Notes: generated by a model not told the origin, from the sequence alone. 64,000 nucleotides of DNA from Armillaria gallica (GCA_037576215.1 JBANDB010000015.1:1302001-1366000), one strand, 5' to 3'; counted from the stretch's first letter, positions 35,501 through 44,129 are shown. Made by a program: numbers and translations.

Positions 35501-37738
35501 TACCTTGCAGTCTAGATTGGCATTCGCATTTGGAGTAAGTTCGATGGCGTGGTCCCACGTCTTTGGGTCAGGAAGTTCGTCGAAGCTGTTTTTGTCGAAC
35601 AGATCGTTGAAATCCTGACACCATTCCGGGACCATTTCTTCGAATGTTTTAGTCTCCTTGTCTGCGTTGGCCGCGGCGGCTAAGTCATTGGCGTGATGCG
35701 CGCGTACGAAGATGGCCTTCGTAAAATCTACTGCAAGGATGGTGTCCCCTTCCTCCAGTTCCTCGTCCCATTTGTCGTCAGGGTCCGCGTCAGGTAGCGT
35801 GAATGGATTTTTATGGCACTCGCATCGTGCAAACGTTAATCCTCCAGTCTTCCAGTTGATGATCGGATTATGCCGGGCTAACCAGTCGTGGCCAAGGAAG
35901 ATCTCTTTATCACCGAGATCTGTTACGGCTAGATCTATTCGTTCAGAATGATCTCCGATTTTGAGTTTGATCTCGGCATATTCCGTGATTGATCCTCCCG
36001 AGTTCCTGGTTCCGTCGGCATTATAGACTGGGATTGGGGCGGCCGTTGGTCGGGTCGGGATGTGGTGTTTCTCGACGAATTTTTGATTAATGGCGCTGCT
36101 GGTGCATCCGCTGTCTACCAACGCAGTAGTGGCAACTCTGGGAATTGTTCCTGGAGCCCCGAAAATGACGGGGATCACCAGGTCTTTCCCTTTGTTGCTT
36201 AGTGCGCTGATAAGTCGTTTTGGCTCTTGTAGCTCGTGAAGCCACCAGAGCGCGTCAATTCGCTTCATCCCCCTCATTGCTTCGACCATTGAGTCGACGA
36301 CCTCTTCTGCGCGCGTTTTGTGAATCCAGTTTTTTAGGATTGCCTTTGCTTCCGACTCCGTCCGCGCTTGTACTGCGCCGCGTAGAGTCCACTCTGCGCT
36401 GAATGGTTTGAGCCACTCCCTATAGGTCTGTCCTTTTGTATAGGTGCGGGACAGTTGCGGGACCTCTTCAACCTTCGCGTCGCCCCATACGGGCGCGACT
36501 ACCGTCGGCGAGGTCACCGCATTTTCTAAGTCTAAAGAGGTTAAATTAGCGTTCTTGTTCATCATGAAACTGGTAATGTCCTCGTCGTCGGGTACTTCAA
36601 TAAAAGCTACCTGATGCCCCCTTTGCACTGCCTGGGCGCTAGCAGCTTCCAAACCTGCGGCTTTCTGGTCGGTCGTGGAACGGGAGTAGCTTTCCGCGAA
36701 GGCGTCGCTCCTGGGAGGAGTGACAAGGTGGGCTGTCACTGCTGCACAACGATTGCCTACGCTTCTCACCGTTGAGTAACAGTCGCCTTCACCTGGTTCC
36801 TTCGGGCCCGTCTCTGTGATGACCGGGATCCTCGTTTCATTCGGCGTTCCCCCTTCGTCGGGTCGCCCTTCGTCTCGATAGGCGTTGGCAACTGATCGGG
36901 GGCACTTACCCGACTCCAGGTCGTCCTCTTGGTTCTTCAGGACTGAGAGCAAATAGACCCTCGCGTCCCTCGTCGTCTTGGTTGGAGTCTTGGCGTCGCG
37001 ATCTCTGTCGTTCGAGGCCTCATCCATGGTTCCTAAGTCAACTGTGTTGCACTTAGCTTTAGTCGCTTCGTTAGGCGTGGGGTGAACCGATAGCTCTGTG
37101 ACTACCGCGTTCCAGGATCCTGAGTCGCCTTTGTGGTCGTCCTCAGCTTGTCCAGTGTTGCGGGAGCTGGTCTCCGTTGGAGTCTTGGCGTTTGCGGCCT
37201 CATCCTGAGGTCCAGTGTTGCGGGAGCTGGTCTCCGTTGCTGTTCTCAGAGCCCCTTCGTGGGATTTACACTCTGCAGCCTGTGAGCAAGTCTCTTTTAC
37301 CAGAGGAGGTTTCGCCGAAGCTATTCCCTCGAAACTCCCTGCGCGGCAGGGACTCCGTAGAGCTGCAATTTCAGGTAGAGGACGTTTACGCGGGAACGTA
37401 GCTGTCTGCTCTCCTGCCCCATCCGGTCGAACATTCGTCACTGCGGCTTGAAACTTCCCTAGGGAAGGCCTCGACTGGTGCTTCGCCGTTATGATGGGTG
37501 TCACTATGGTGGGTGACTTATCGCCTCGAGCTTTCGTCTGCAATAGATTACTCGCTGGGCGTCGGACCGATAGCTCTGCGACTACCGCGTCCGTTCCAAG
37601 GGTCGCTTCGTTAGGCGTAGGGTGATTCAAGTTTAGCTCCTGGTCTGATTGCGAAGTCGCGGGTATATTCGAATGCGCGTTTGATACTACAGGCGATATA
37701 TGAGTACAATCATGAAATGCGATGGGCGTACCAGCCAA
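32558..37738 (-). CDS. pol: Ty3 pol polyprotein with chromodomain
   Basis: A 1,726-codon open frame. Domains in order: a long, Ser/Thr/Pro/Ala-rich N-terminal region (about residues 1-400) with short internal repeats (TPNEAT, ETSSRNTG, VVxELSV). Then retropepsin-type protease LVDSGC (about 541), reverse transcriptase with YLDD (about 893), RNase H with EADAS (about 1039), integrase zinc HHCC (H...H near 1246, CETCQR), integrase catalytic D, D, E (VDMVTG, ISDRGT, QTERVN; about 1316, 1375, 1412) and a C-terminal chromodomain (YEIEQVLEHR...YFVKWKEY...SWVKE; about 1611-1674). The first codon is TTG and the frame is open back to a TGA at 37,802-37,804. The first in-frame ATG is more than 200 codons in. 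Pol is therefore probably made by a -1 frameshift from gag. No damage is visible. Confidence 0.93.
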   Translation of the reverse strand: MAGTPIAFHDCTHISPVVSNAHSNIPATSQSDQELNLNHPTPNEATLGTDAVVAELSVRRPASNLLQTKARGDKSPTIVTPIITAKHQSRPSLGKFQAAVTNVRPDGAGEQTATFPRKRPLPEIAALRSPCRAGSFEGIASAKPPLVKETCSQAAECKSHEGALRTATETSSRNTGPQDEAANAKTPTETSSRNTGQAEDDHKGDSGSWNAVVTELSVHPTPNEATKAKCNTVDLGTMDEASNDRDRDAKTPTKTTRDARVYLLSVLKNQEDDLESGKCPRSVANAYRDEGRPDEGGTPNETRIPVITETGPKEPGEGDCYSTVRSVGNRCAAVTAHLVTPPRSDAFAESYSRSTTDQKAAGLEAASAQAVQRGHQVAFIEVPDDEDITSFMMNKNANLTSLDLENAVTSPTVVAPVWGDAKVEEVPQLSRTYTKGQTYREWLKPFSAEWTLRGAVQARTESEAKAILKNWIHKTRAEEVVDSMVEAMRGMKRIDALWWLHELQEPKRLISALSNKGKDLVIPVIFGAPGTIPRVATTALVDSGCTSSAINQKFVEKHHIPTRPTAAPIPVYNADGTRNSGGSITEYAEIKLKIGDHSERIDLAVTDLGDKEIFLGHDWLARHNPIINWKTGGLTFARCECHKNPFTLPDADPDDKWDEELEEGDTILAVDFTKAIFVRAHHANDLAAAANADKETKTFEEMVPEWCQDFNDLFDKNSFDELPDPKTWDHAIELTPNANANLDCKVYPLNRNEQAELDKFLDENLSSGRIRPSKSPMASPFFFVKKKDGKLRPVQDYRKLNEMTIKNRYPLPLISELMDKLRGAKYFSKLDVRWGYNNVRIKSGDEWKAAFRTNRGLFEPTVMFFGLTNSPATFQWMMNDIFKNLIASGAVTVYLDDILIMSKTKEEHRRITREVLKLLRQNKLFLKAEKCEFETLETEYLGVIISEGSIRMDPVKIAGIAEWPIPAKKVQLQSFLGFTNFYRRFIKGYSKVVKPMTQLTGNDPWKWGKAQQDAFEELKRLLAEEVVLAIPTEEGKFRVEADASEGAIGAVLTQEQDGKWRPVAFLSKSLTTTERNYEIYDKELLAIMIALDEWRHYLMGAAQDFEIWTDHQNLQYFRKPQKLNRRQARWVTELAEYHFTLHHKSGTANKKADLLSRRADHEQGKEDNDEVIVLKPEHFRALVMPTIEETHSKIKQATLDHRRWDKNIATSLNHDRGLKMNDGLIYYDSRIYVPSDHALRGEIVSQVHDHITAGHPGIEKTKELVLREYWWPRMKKDIKDYVRGCETCQRTKSSTQAKAAPLHPNTIPSRPWTHISVDMVTGLPKSQGFDAILMIVDRFSKEIIPVACTTEMSSEGWAKILRDQVYAKHGMPQVVISDRGTVFVSKFMKDLYDLLQIKANVSTAYHPQTDGQTERVNQEVEKYLRIFVNHRQNDWVEWLSLAAFAHNNRTHSATGKSPFEVTHGYIVEVLPGAVRPQAPFRTPASNSFVSDMQKIHAEAKQALEKAADQMKAQYDKKKRPAVDYSVGDKVWLDTSNLALPRPKKKLADKKTGPFPIIAKIGASAYKLKLPIGWRIHPVFNESLLTPYTPPAFPNQEQPPPPPPDLIDGEEHYEIEQVLEHRDRKVRGRAGEPWRWTTDYFVKWKEYGPESNSWVKENDMDADELVDKYLAEKVNRTRQETGDWQSYTDPFTGRKIWYDQARDWDWFGGNDDPSTGSKSPYEATEIP

Positions 37739-37776
37739 AACTAAACCTCGGGCCGCCGAATAGACTGAATCATCAT

Positions 37777-38244
37777 CTAGACGGCAGTCTCTTTTACCTC
37801 CTCAATCGTTGAGAGGCCTTCTTTTCTATCCCAGTAAGTATTTGCACGTCGCAAAGACTCAGCTCGGGTTTGGGGCGCGTGACAGTCCCGCCTGAAGTGG
37901 CCTTTCTTGCCACATCTGAAACATACCGTGTCCGCCGTGGCAATGTCGATATTCATCGGTTGTCCACGCCCTCCGTAAGTCGTCCCTGTCACCGTTCTAG
38001 TCGTTGGTGCAGGGGCCTTGGTTTGACCGCCCTGTACAGGCGCGGTTGTTTTCTGAAACTGTGGTCGTGGCGGTCCTGTCGTTCCTTCTGCCTGCTTGAG
38101 GCGCCAATTGAGATCTATCCGGAGGAGTCGAGCCTTCCAGGCGGGGTAGTCGACCGGTACGTCGCCGTCTGATGAGTATATCGTATTTTTGCTCGACTGA
38201 CGGGCGGCCTTCTTGATCTGGTGGAGCATTACCTGGTCGTTGTT
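37777..38244 (-). CDS. gag: Ty3 gag, nucleocapsid (zinc-knuckle) part
   Basis: It continues the gag frame after the TGA at 38,245-38,247: NNDQV, then 150 codons from the ATG at 38,229. Near the C-terminus is a retroviral zinc knuckle CFRCGKKGHFRRDC (CX2CX4HX4C), which binds the RNA genome. It ends with TAG at 37,777-37,779. The pol frame overlaps this end in the -1 register between 37,801 and 37,778. How the segment is translated, whether by readthrough of TGA or restart at 38,229, is not settled by the sequence. Confidence 0.85.
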   Translation of the reverse strand, partial: NNDQVMLHQIKKAARQSSKNTIYSSDGDVPVDYPAWKARLLRIDLNWRLKQAEGTTGPPRPQFQKTTAPVQGGQTKAPAPTTRTVTGTTYGGRGQPMNIDIATADTVCFRCGKKGHFRRDCHAPQTRAESLRRANTYWDRKEGLSTIEEVKETAV

Positions 38245-39243
38245 TCATACCCCGGCAAAGTAGGCCAGTTCTTCAAATAGCTGGAAGAACCTGTCGCCGT
38301 CCTTGTGCTCCGACTGTTTCAGCCTTTCCCACTGCGCGTATTTGATCTGCGAGTCAGCATCCTTCCAGAATCTGTTGTTGAGTTCCGTCTGGAACTCATC
38401 GTAGGTCGGATACTTTTGCTCGCCGTCCGCTGTCTTTCCTATGACTTTGGCGCACAACTGCCACCACCTTTCGGCTTCTCCTGCGAGTCGGGAGACACAG
38501 AAGACAACTCGGTGTGGGTGTTGGCGGAAGTGCCGATTGAAGACCTCGAAGTGGAGCTCGCACTTCAGGAAGAAGCGAGCGATGTCGTCTGAGTCCCCTG
38601 CGAAATCGTCGACCTCTTTTAGGATCTTGGGCTTGAAGTCGTCGTAGGGGGCTATCGCTCCAGCTTGTAGTTCCCAAGGTATCGGCGGGTCCGGCATGTT
38701 TGGCGGCGCTGGGAATCGTGGGAGCATCACCCGTACTGGTGGTGCGGGAGGTGGCTGTGCAGGTTGCCCGCCGCCTCCACCGCCTCCACCAGCTCCGTTA
38801 GCCCCGGCGAATGGTAGGTACCCAGGTGTGTATGTCCCTGGTGCCGCCATTCTTGTCGCATAGGCGAAGGTGTTAGTGACTCGGGGAGGTGCAACTGGGG
38901 GCTCATCTGGCATGGGTTCCTGAACCTCGATCTCTAAGGCGGCTTCCTCATAATCGGGCCATTCCTCGATTATGGCATTTGGGTGGACGCTATTCCACAA
39001 GGCGCGAGCATTTCGCTCCGCCTCATACTGCAGAATCTCGTCCGCCGGTAGTCCTCGGTTTTTCTTCATAAAATAATCATTCCCAGCTGGGGTCCCACCC
39101 CAGACTCGGGAAAACGGTAGCTCGAAGGCAAAATAGTTATAAATGTTCAAAAAGGGTGCTTGCCTTAATATAGCGGGAGTAGGGACTGTGGGGTCATCGT
39201 CTGTTTGATTATAAAAATTGATGGCGTCAGTTAGTGTCATCAT
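38245..39243 (-). CDS. gag: Ty3 gag, capsid part
   Basis: About 332 codons from ATG-ATG (39,243/39,240) to TGA at 38,245. It holds a helical retrotransposon-gag core: FAGDSDDIARFFLKCELHF, RVVFCVSRLAGEAERWW and a stretch with FQTELNNRFWKDAD, the pattern of Ty3-type capsid proteins. A Gly run and a Pro-rich linker precede it. The frame is open further upstream to 40,179, but the first codon there is TTG. The ATG-ATG pair lies 17 nt inside the end of the preceding reading frame, so I take it as the likely start. Confidence 0.75.
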   Translation of the reverse strand: MMTLTDAINFYNQTDDDPTVPTPAILRQAPFLNIYNYFAFELPFSRVWGGTPAGNDYFMKKNRGLPADEILQYEAERNARALWNSVHPNAIIEEWPDYEEAALEIEVQEPMPDEPPVAPPRVTNTFAYATRMAAPGTYTPGYLPFAGANGAGGGGGGGGQPAQPPPAPPVRVMLPRFPAPPNMPDPPIPWELQAGAIAPYDDFKPKILKEVDDFAGDSDDIARFFLKCELHFEVFNRHFRQHPHRVVFCVSRLAGEAERWWQLCAKVIGKTADGEQKYPTYDEFQTELNNRFWKDADSQIKYAQWERLKQSEHKDGDRFFQLFEELAYFAGV

Positions 39244-40246
39244 CACTGGGGTAGTAGGGGCTGTTGTTGCGCGTCTGCTCGGAGGTCGACTCAGGGATTC
39301 CATCGATCGTGAGTCGGAATGGGGTAGAGGGACGGTTCGGTCGTGAGTTAACGACGGTGGACGACTCGCTGACCTCATGCTCCTGCTGTGGCTGGTTTCG
39401 GAGTGAGTTGGCGAGTCGCTCCCAAGTACTTGCTCGAGGGGGGCGGTTCCCAGACCTTCTTGGCTGTGTTCGCCAACCGCTTCGCCTTGGTGCGGGGTTA
39501 GAGGGGCCGGCGATTGGTTCCTCGACGTGTACAGGCTCGAGTGTCGACTCGTGGGGTTGTACGGGGACGTCCCACGTGGTAAGGGTGGCTCCGAACCTTC
39601 CAATGGGTACGCGATACTCGGGTGATGGGGCGTCGCGTGTCGGGAAGAAGGCGCTGTACGGGACGTCGTAATTATCCCAGAACTCTGCGGCGGTAAAGTT
39701 GGCTGAGGGTGGCGTAGCTGGGCGCCTGCTAGTCCCTGGCTCGTTATCGGTTGTTGGGACGTCGGGTCCTCTGTAGCGGCCCATGCGATGTCGCCTTCTT
39801 CTGGGACGGTCTCCCGTACTGGGTGAGGGAGTTCGAGGGACAAACGAGGCATAGTAGGCAGCGGGATGCTCGGCGGTGATGTCGATGTCGGCCGGGGCCC
39901 TTCCGGGAGGGGTAGCAGGTTGTCTCTCCGGGATGACGGGAGGAACCTGCTCAGGAACGTCCGTCGACTCCGTGTCGTCGATTCCTGCCCTAGCGAACTG
40001 GTGGATTGGGATCGGTTGTCGCGGTACGGGTGCGAAGAGTCGGGGTGGCTGCTGCTCGAGCGGGATGCCATTGGTGATATCGGTAATGACTGAGGGGTTG
40101 GTACGGTGCGCCTCTTCTTGTCGTTGGAGCTGTAGTTGTCTTGTCCTATAGCGGAACCTGACTGCAAGAATGAGGGCAATGGAGACGAGAGTGGCGCTTG
40201 GTATTCCTAGTGCGATTGCTATAATCCGAGCGTCGTCGTTCTCCAT
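39227..40246 (-). CDS. 339-codon membrane-anchored ORF overlapping gag (unrecognised)
   Basis: It starts at the first ATG after the 5' LTR; no other ATG is seen on the transcript strand between the predicted RNA start (about 40,458) and 40,246. The N-terminus is one clear transmembrane segment, IIAIALGIPSATLVSIALIL, followed by an Arg-rich stretch. The rest is a hydrophilic Pro/Arg/Ser-rich tail of about 300 residues that is probably disordered. It ends TGA at 39,227, overlapping the gag ATG pair by 17 nt. It runs in a different frame from the gag-frame extension over 39,244-40,179; both frames stay open. I do not recognise a family. It could be an accessory membrane protein or an unusual Gag leader. 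Confidence 0.65.
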   Translation of the reverse strand: MENDDARIIAIALGIPSATLVSIALILAVRFRYRTRQLQLQRQEEAHRTNPSVITDITNGIPLEQQPPRLFAPVPRQPIPIHQFARAGIDDTESTDVPEQVPPVIPERQPATPPGRAPADIDITAEHPAAYYASFVPRTPSPSTGDRPRRRRHRMGRYRGPDVPTTDNEPGTSRRPATPPSANFTAAEFWDNYDVPYSAFFPTRDAPSPEYRVPIGRFGATLTTWDVPVQPHESTLEPVHVEEPIAGPSNPAPRRSGWRTQPRRSGNRPPRASTWERLANSLRNQPQQEHEVSESSTVVNSRPNRPSTPFRLTIDGIPESTSEQTRNNSPYYPSDDDTN

Positions 40247-40277
40247 GGGCTGGGTTCTGAGGCAGAATCAGTAAAGC

Positions 40278-40290
40278 AGCTTTGAGCTAA
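40278..40290 (-). other. Self-primer binding site of the Ty3 element
   Basis: On the element's strand the sequence one nt after the 5' LTR is TTAGCTCAAAGCT. Its exact 13-nt complement, AGCTTTGAGCTAA, lies inside the LTR at 40,446-40,458 (and 31,639-31,651). No match to a common tRNA 3' end (TGG...) is present at this place. This is the arrangement known for Tf1-type elements, where the 5' end of the mRNA folds back as its own reverse-transcription primer. It predicts an RNA start near 40,458. Confidence 0.7.
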
Positions 40291-40291
40291 T

Positions 40292-40806
40292 TGTTAGACC
40301 CGAACTCCAATCAAAAGGTGAATAGATCGGCTGTATCGCGTTCGTACAGTCACCGTCTAGCCCTTGTGGATGATTGGTGCCCAAGACTTACTTTAGGAGC
40401 TCTTAGCGTAGTGAAGGAGTGGAGAGTATTCGGTATGAATAAACTTTAGCTCAAAGCTAGGGAAATACAGGCTTTGAGTAAACTACTTATATACTAAAGT
40501 CAGGATCCGTAAAAGGTACTAGGATGAGGCTATCGTGTTAGAAAGTGAATAAGCCAAGTACACGATAGCCGAGAAATAAGACGTGCTCAAGACGTGTTAA
40601 GTCGTATTGAGTACGTGTCGCGTATGCGTTGGTCGAGCGTGATGTATGAAGTACGTGTCGCGTACACGTCGACCGAGTGTGACGTGTTAGCGATGTGAAG
40701 ATTTATGAAGGCTCCCCGGGAGTCGCGGATCTAAAGGTGGTGAGTCATCTTATCTTATCTATCCGAGATAAGATAAGATGAGGAAAAAAGTGAATAAATC
40801 GTAACA
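40292..40806 (-). repeat. 5' LTR of the Ty3 element
   Basis: 515 bp, appears identical to 31,485-31,999. In the element's orientation it runs TGTTACGAT...GTCTAACA. U3 would be 40,806 down to about 40,459, with the GATA hairpin (40,745-40,781) at its upstream end. R-U5 would be about 40,458-40,292. Confidence 0.95.
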
Positions 40807-41408
40807 GAAAAGAAGTCGGTGGGAGAGGAAGGAATAGAAATTTCGGAACCGTTCGACGCTGTGGCCTTGAGGATTTCAAGGAGAAGGAATGCGGATGCCT
40901 GGTTGTAATCAGGTTGCATGCTTTGCGATGTTTGTACCACAAATGTCGTGAGTACTGCGGAGAAGAGACCAGCCTATCATGGTTAGACTTTTTAGAGCGT
41001 CATTTTGAAAGGACACGTGAGACGCACAAAAACAAGTAGGACATCGATGGTATCCCGCCACTCTGCCAGCATATTGGCGTCGAAATCGGCCGCTTCTTCG
41101 TTGTAGATGGGCCATATTCGTGCCTTGTCGGACATCTCTTGGCCATAAGGATCGGGAGGGTAGCATGCCTTATAGTCGCGTGGAACGGCACCTGGTACCA
41201 TTTAAAATTAAATACCATCGTAGCAGAACAGTCGAAGTAAATTGAACATACCGACTCCCCACGAATACATCTGATTCCTGTTCAGTCCGAAATATGTGCC
41301 GCTTGGAAGGTTTCTCTGAGCTCCAAGGTCAGGTGCTGGAACACGACTACCGGTTGCTGAAGGTTGGTTTGGAGGTGACTCTGCACCATTCCCTTCATTG
41401 TCAGCCAT
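40807..41408 (-). pseudogene. DUF6535 membrane protein gene, 5' exons, separated by the Ty3 element
   Basis: Three exons on the - strand: 41,252-41,408 (start ATG, MADNEGNG...), 41,028-41,191 and 40,807-40,973. The introns (GTATGT...CAG; GTGCGT...TAG) leave a continuous frame. The second exon carries the family signature ARIWPIYNEEAADFD followed by LAEWRDTIDVLLVF. The third starts AGLFSAVLTTFVVQ, completing the first membrane span. It then runs to ISIPSSPTDFFSV at the retrotransposon insertion and continues in frame at 31,479 on the other side. With 29,439-31,484 this makes one gene of the usual DUF6535 layout, intact before the insertion. Confidence 0.9.
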
Positions 41409-41639
41409 GCTCGAAAATCAATAGAGATCAGGTTAGTATCTTTGACATCCAAAGCACAAAGGACTCACTTGGGAGAATATAGTGGGTGTCAAGAACAAAG
41501 AGGCGCCGAGTGCTTGCTGGTGCTGTTTGATTGAACGCCATGCTGTCAAAGCGCTGTATGCTCGTGTTCACGATGCTGTCCCGGATACACATCGAAGTTC
41601 GTAACCGGTGACACGAACACGTAAGATTATCGTATTATA
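41409..41639. other. Upstream region of the DUF6535 gene
   Basis: Non-coding. It presumably contains the promoter of the (-)-strand DUF6535 gene; no clear TATA or other element is recognised. Confidence 0.35.
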
Positions 41640-42930
41640 ATCATAGCACGGGTCATGATTGGAATTGAGGACATGTGGAATAGACGACATGTGAAATGGA
41701 CGACAGGTTATGATAGGTTGTGGTATTCGATGCTGAGAAAGCGTACAACGAACGAGGTACAGTAAAAATAAGGAGCTAGAATGCGCTGATTGAGAGCACA
41801 GTGCCTCTGATGCGAGCAACTCGGAGAGGCCAACGTAGTATGCAATGAAGGCGGCGATGATACCAAACGCACCCCTGATTTGGTGAGACCGGGAAGGTGT
41901 GAGCTAAGGGAGAGAAGGAGAGAAGATGTACTCGGTGCGGATGGTGGAACGAGGTGATGCTCCGCCGTACATCGGGGTTAGCGATAAGCAGTGAGGCAAA
42001 TGGATGGGACGAACAAGAATAGAACTGTGACGATCATCCACGTAGAGGCACACGGCTGCATCGGTGCCGTATGCACCCTGCACGTATGCTGCATCTCACA
42101 TCCGAGGTCCGAAAACTATCGCCGTCGACGGGCTCATCCGAGTCGCGTCTCCCTAACGAGCACTCCTAGCTAAGAATAGAAGACACCCGTACCCCCTGCA
42201 TCTCTATCCACCGTAATATATTCTGCACACGCTCAAGTCAGTGATGAAAACGTTGCGGGAAACAAGCCTACGTACCCTAGCGAGCTCATCTCAAATATAG
42301 CCCGAGTTCCTGCCTGTCGTATCGAGCTCCCATCACCCTTATCGATGGCACAACACACGTAAACTGTCCCTCTGAGAAGACAGCCTAAGTGGAGGTAAAG
42401 CTATGTGGAATGCTACGTACCGTGAGGGATGTTGACGCGCCATCGACGCAGAATGCAGCAATTGAGAGGGGGCTTGATCAATATTAGCAAGGCCGAATCT
42501 CATTCACAAAGCAATACACGCACCTCCGCCCATACAACTAGCACTCCCTCCAGAATATCAGCCGCCATCTCCCTTGAAATCCTGAGTGGTGGCCAGAGGA
42601 TTGGTTAGCCGCTTTCAAGTCAGTTTGAGGAAGGGCTTACCGGGGCCTAACGACCCCGCTCCCATTAATCTCTTCGATTCGTGCATGGCTGTTGCCATCC
42701 GACGGAACTCGACATTATCGCCAGCGTGCGGCGCCCTTCCGACGAATGCTGCACGAGCAGAACGTGAGAAAAGTAGAGACATTCGCGTACTGCTGCATAG
42801 GCGACGTGAACGAACGAGCTACGGAAGAAATCATCGGCGGCGTGTTGCAGGGCGAGCCTAGGGAAAGAAAAGGAACGCTAAGCCATGTAGAACGAGAGTC
42901 GGTGCACATTCCCTTACCCGGTAATTTATT
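41640..42930 (-). pseudogene. Unrecognised multi-exon gene, family X copy B
   Basis: Colinear with copies A and D. The 41,650-41,945 stretch closely matches 18,350-18,620. On the - strand ADILEGVLVVWAEVRVLL reads near 42,550, and the exon like copy A's NNSFVHVAYA block lies near 42,800-42,860. Several frame breaks. It lies just upstream of the DUF6535 gene on the same strand. Confidence 0.5.
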
Positions 42931-43796
42931 CATGGCGAAATTCACTTCCGCGACCATCCCTTCATCTGACCAACACCTGCCAAGATGTCCCTCCTTCCGC
43001 CAAAAGTTGAGGGCACTCCCGACCATGCGACCGTCCCCCATCCTTGTATGCTATTATTAGAAACACCCTCCCTCGTTCCCATCGACCCCTCCGCAAGCAC
43101 GCCTGTCCATGCTAATAATAGATTACGCCCCTCCTATCCCGTCCCCGCATCGACCCTCAAAGCGTCCTCCGCTACTCGTGCACACCTGCCATCTACGTGT
43201 TAGCTGCATTCAAAGGATATGTCCAGTGCACGTACCATTCCATTTTCTGTACCCCTTCAACTCTTCGTATCGTCACTCTCGCTTCACACTCTCGCCGTGT
43301 TAACAAAATATAATCTTTTATTTCACTACCTGCGCGAGTTCCAATTAGCTAAACGTAAGCAAAACCGGCGAGAAAACTCTTACCTGGTACATGTATCTCG
43401 CACTATCTGTAGTCTTGGGGGTGCCGTTAGTATCAAATAGAGGTGTCATCAAAGATACCTTGCCTTGTTAACCCAAAAATCCCTCCGCGCATCCAACGAA
43501 ACCCTACAAATACATGAGTCAGCCATGCAAAAAGCCTACAAGGTCAATACACGTACCCTGGTGGTGCCCCAATGACCTTATTCACCCATCGATCCTGCTC
43601 GCCAGCTGTCTCAGTGGTGAAATAGTCGATGCCAGACTATCCCAACGCCCCGACGAGCGCCTCAAACCTGGTGACCCGCCCTCTGAAAAGGTGCCGTCAG
43701 CGAGAGCCAAGTCATAGGAAGGATCACGTACCTTTGGCCTTCGTCTGCTCAGTGCTTGTTCCAGCTTCCAGTCAAGCGTCGCCTGCTTGATATCCG
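42931..43796. other. Non-coding stretch, no gene recognised
   Basis: C/T-rich on the + strand around 43,050-43,300. No conserved motif or repeat was found. Confidence 0.35.
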
Positions 43797-44110
43797 TTAT
43801 CGATCCCACCCTCCCTCTAGAAATGCGGCGACAAAACGTGGGTTGATTGGAGGAGAGGGAGGACTGTTGGATGTGCGGAGCAACTTGTTAGGCTCGCCGG
43901 GGGAGGCAGGCGAATAGTCGTCAAAACTGATACAGCAAGTCTCGAGTGTGGGCGTGGAAAACAAATGGAAATTGAAGGAAGCAGGCAATGTAATTGTGAG
44001 ATGCCTGAGGTTCGGGAAGTTGAAAACATCTGGCAATGTCATTGTTTCGGGAGTGCATAGGGAAAGTGACGCGAAACGATGTGATTGTGCGTAAGCGTTT
44101 TGTAGAACTT
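43797..44110 (-). pseudogene. F-box/LRR-like fragment
   Basis: On the - strand: TLPDVFNFPNLRHLTITLPA, then HLFSTPTLETCCISFDDYSP, ending FVAAFLEGGWDR and a stop at 43,797. The spacing of Leu residues (FPNLRHLTI, TPTLETC) resembles the leucine-rich repeats of basidiomycete F-box proteins. No F-box is present, so it is a fragment. Confidence 0.45.
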
Positions 44111-44129
44111 CCTGACGATGACGAAAGAC

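Larger units (their letters stand above)
31485..40806 (-). mobile_element. Ty3/gypsy chromovirus, complete, 9,322 bp
   Basis: A full-length LTR retrotransposon in - orientation: two 515-bp LTRs, gag, zinc knuckle, pol with a C-terminal chromodomain, primer site and purine tract. The flanking 5-bp repeat is GAAAA (31,480-31,484 and 40,807-40,811). Read side by side, the LTRs appear identical, so the insertion is recent. The chromodomain plus an LTR-complementary primer site places it in the Tf1/sushi-type fungal chromoviruses (inference). It interrupts an exon of a DUF6535 gene. Confidence 0.95.

Noticed and set aside
38230..38250. Intron GTATGA...CCAG that would remove the gag TGA
   Set aside because: It would be only 18 nt, far below the 50-60 nt of other introns in the window.
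39244..40179. N-terminal extension of gag giving a 644-codon protein
   Set aside because: Its first codon is TTG and the first ATG of the RNA belongs to the overlapping 339-codon frame. Kept only as an observation; the gag start was placed at 39,243/39,240.
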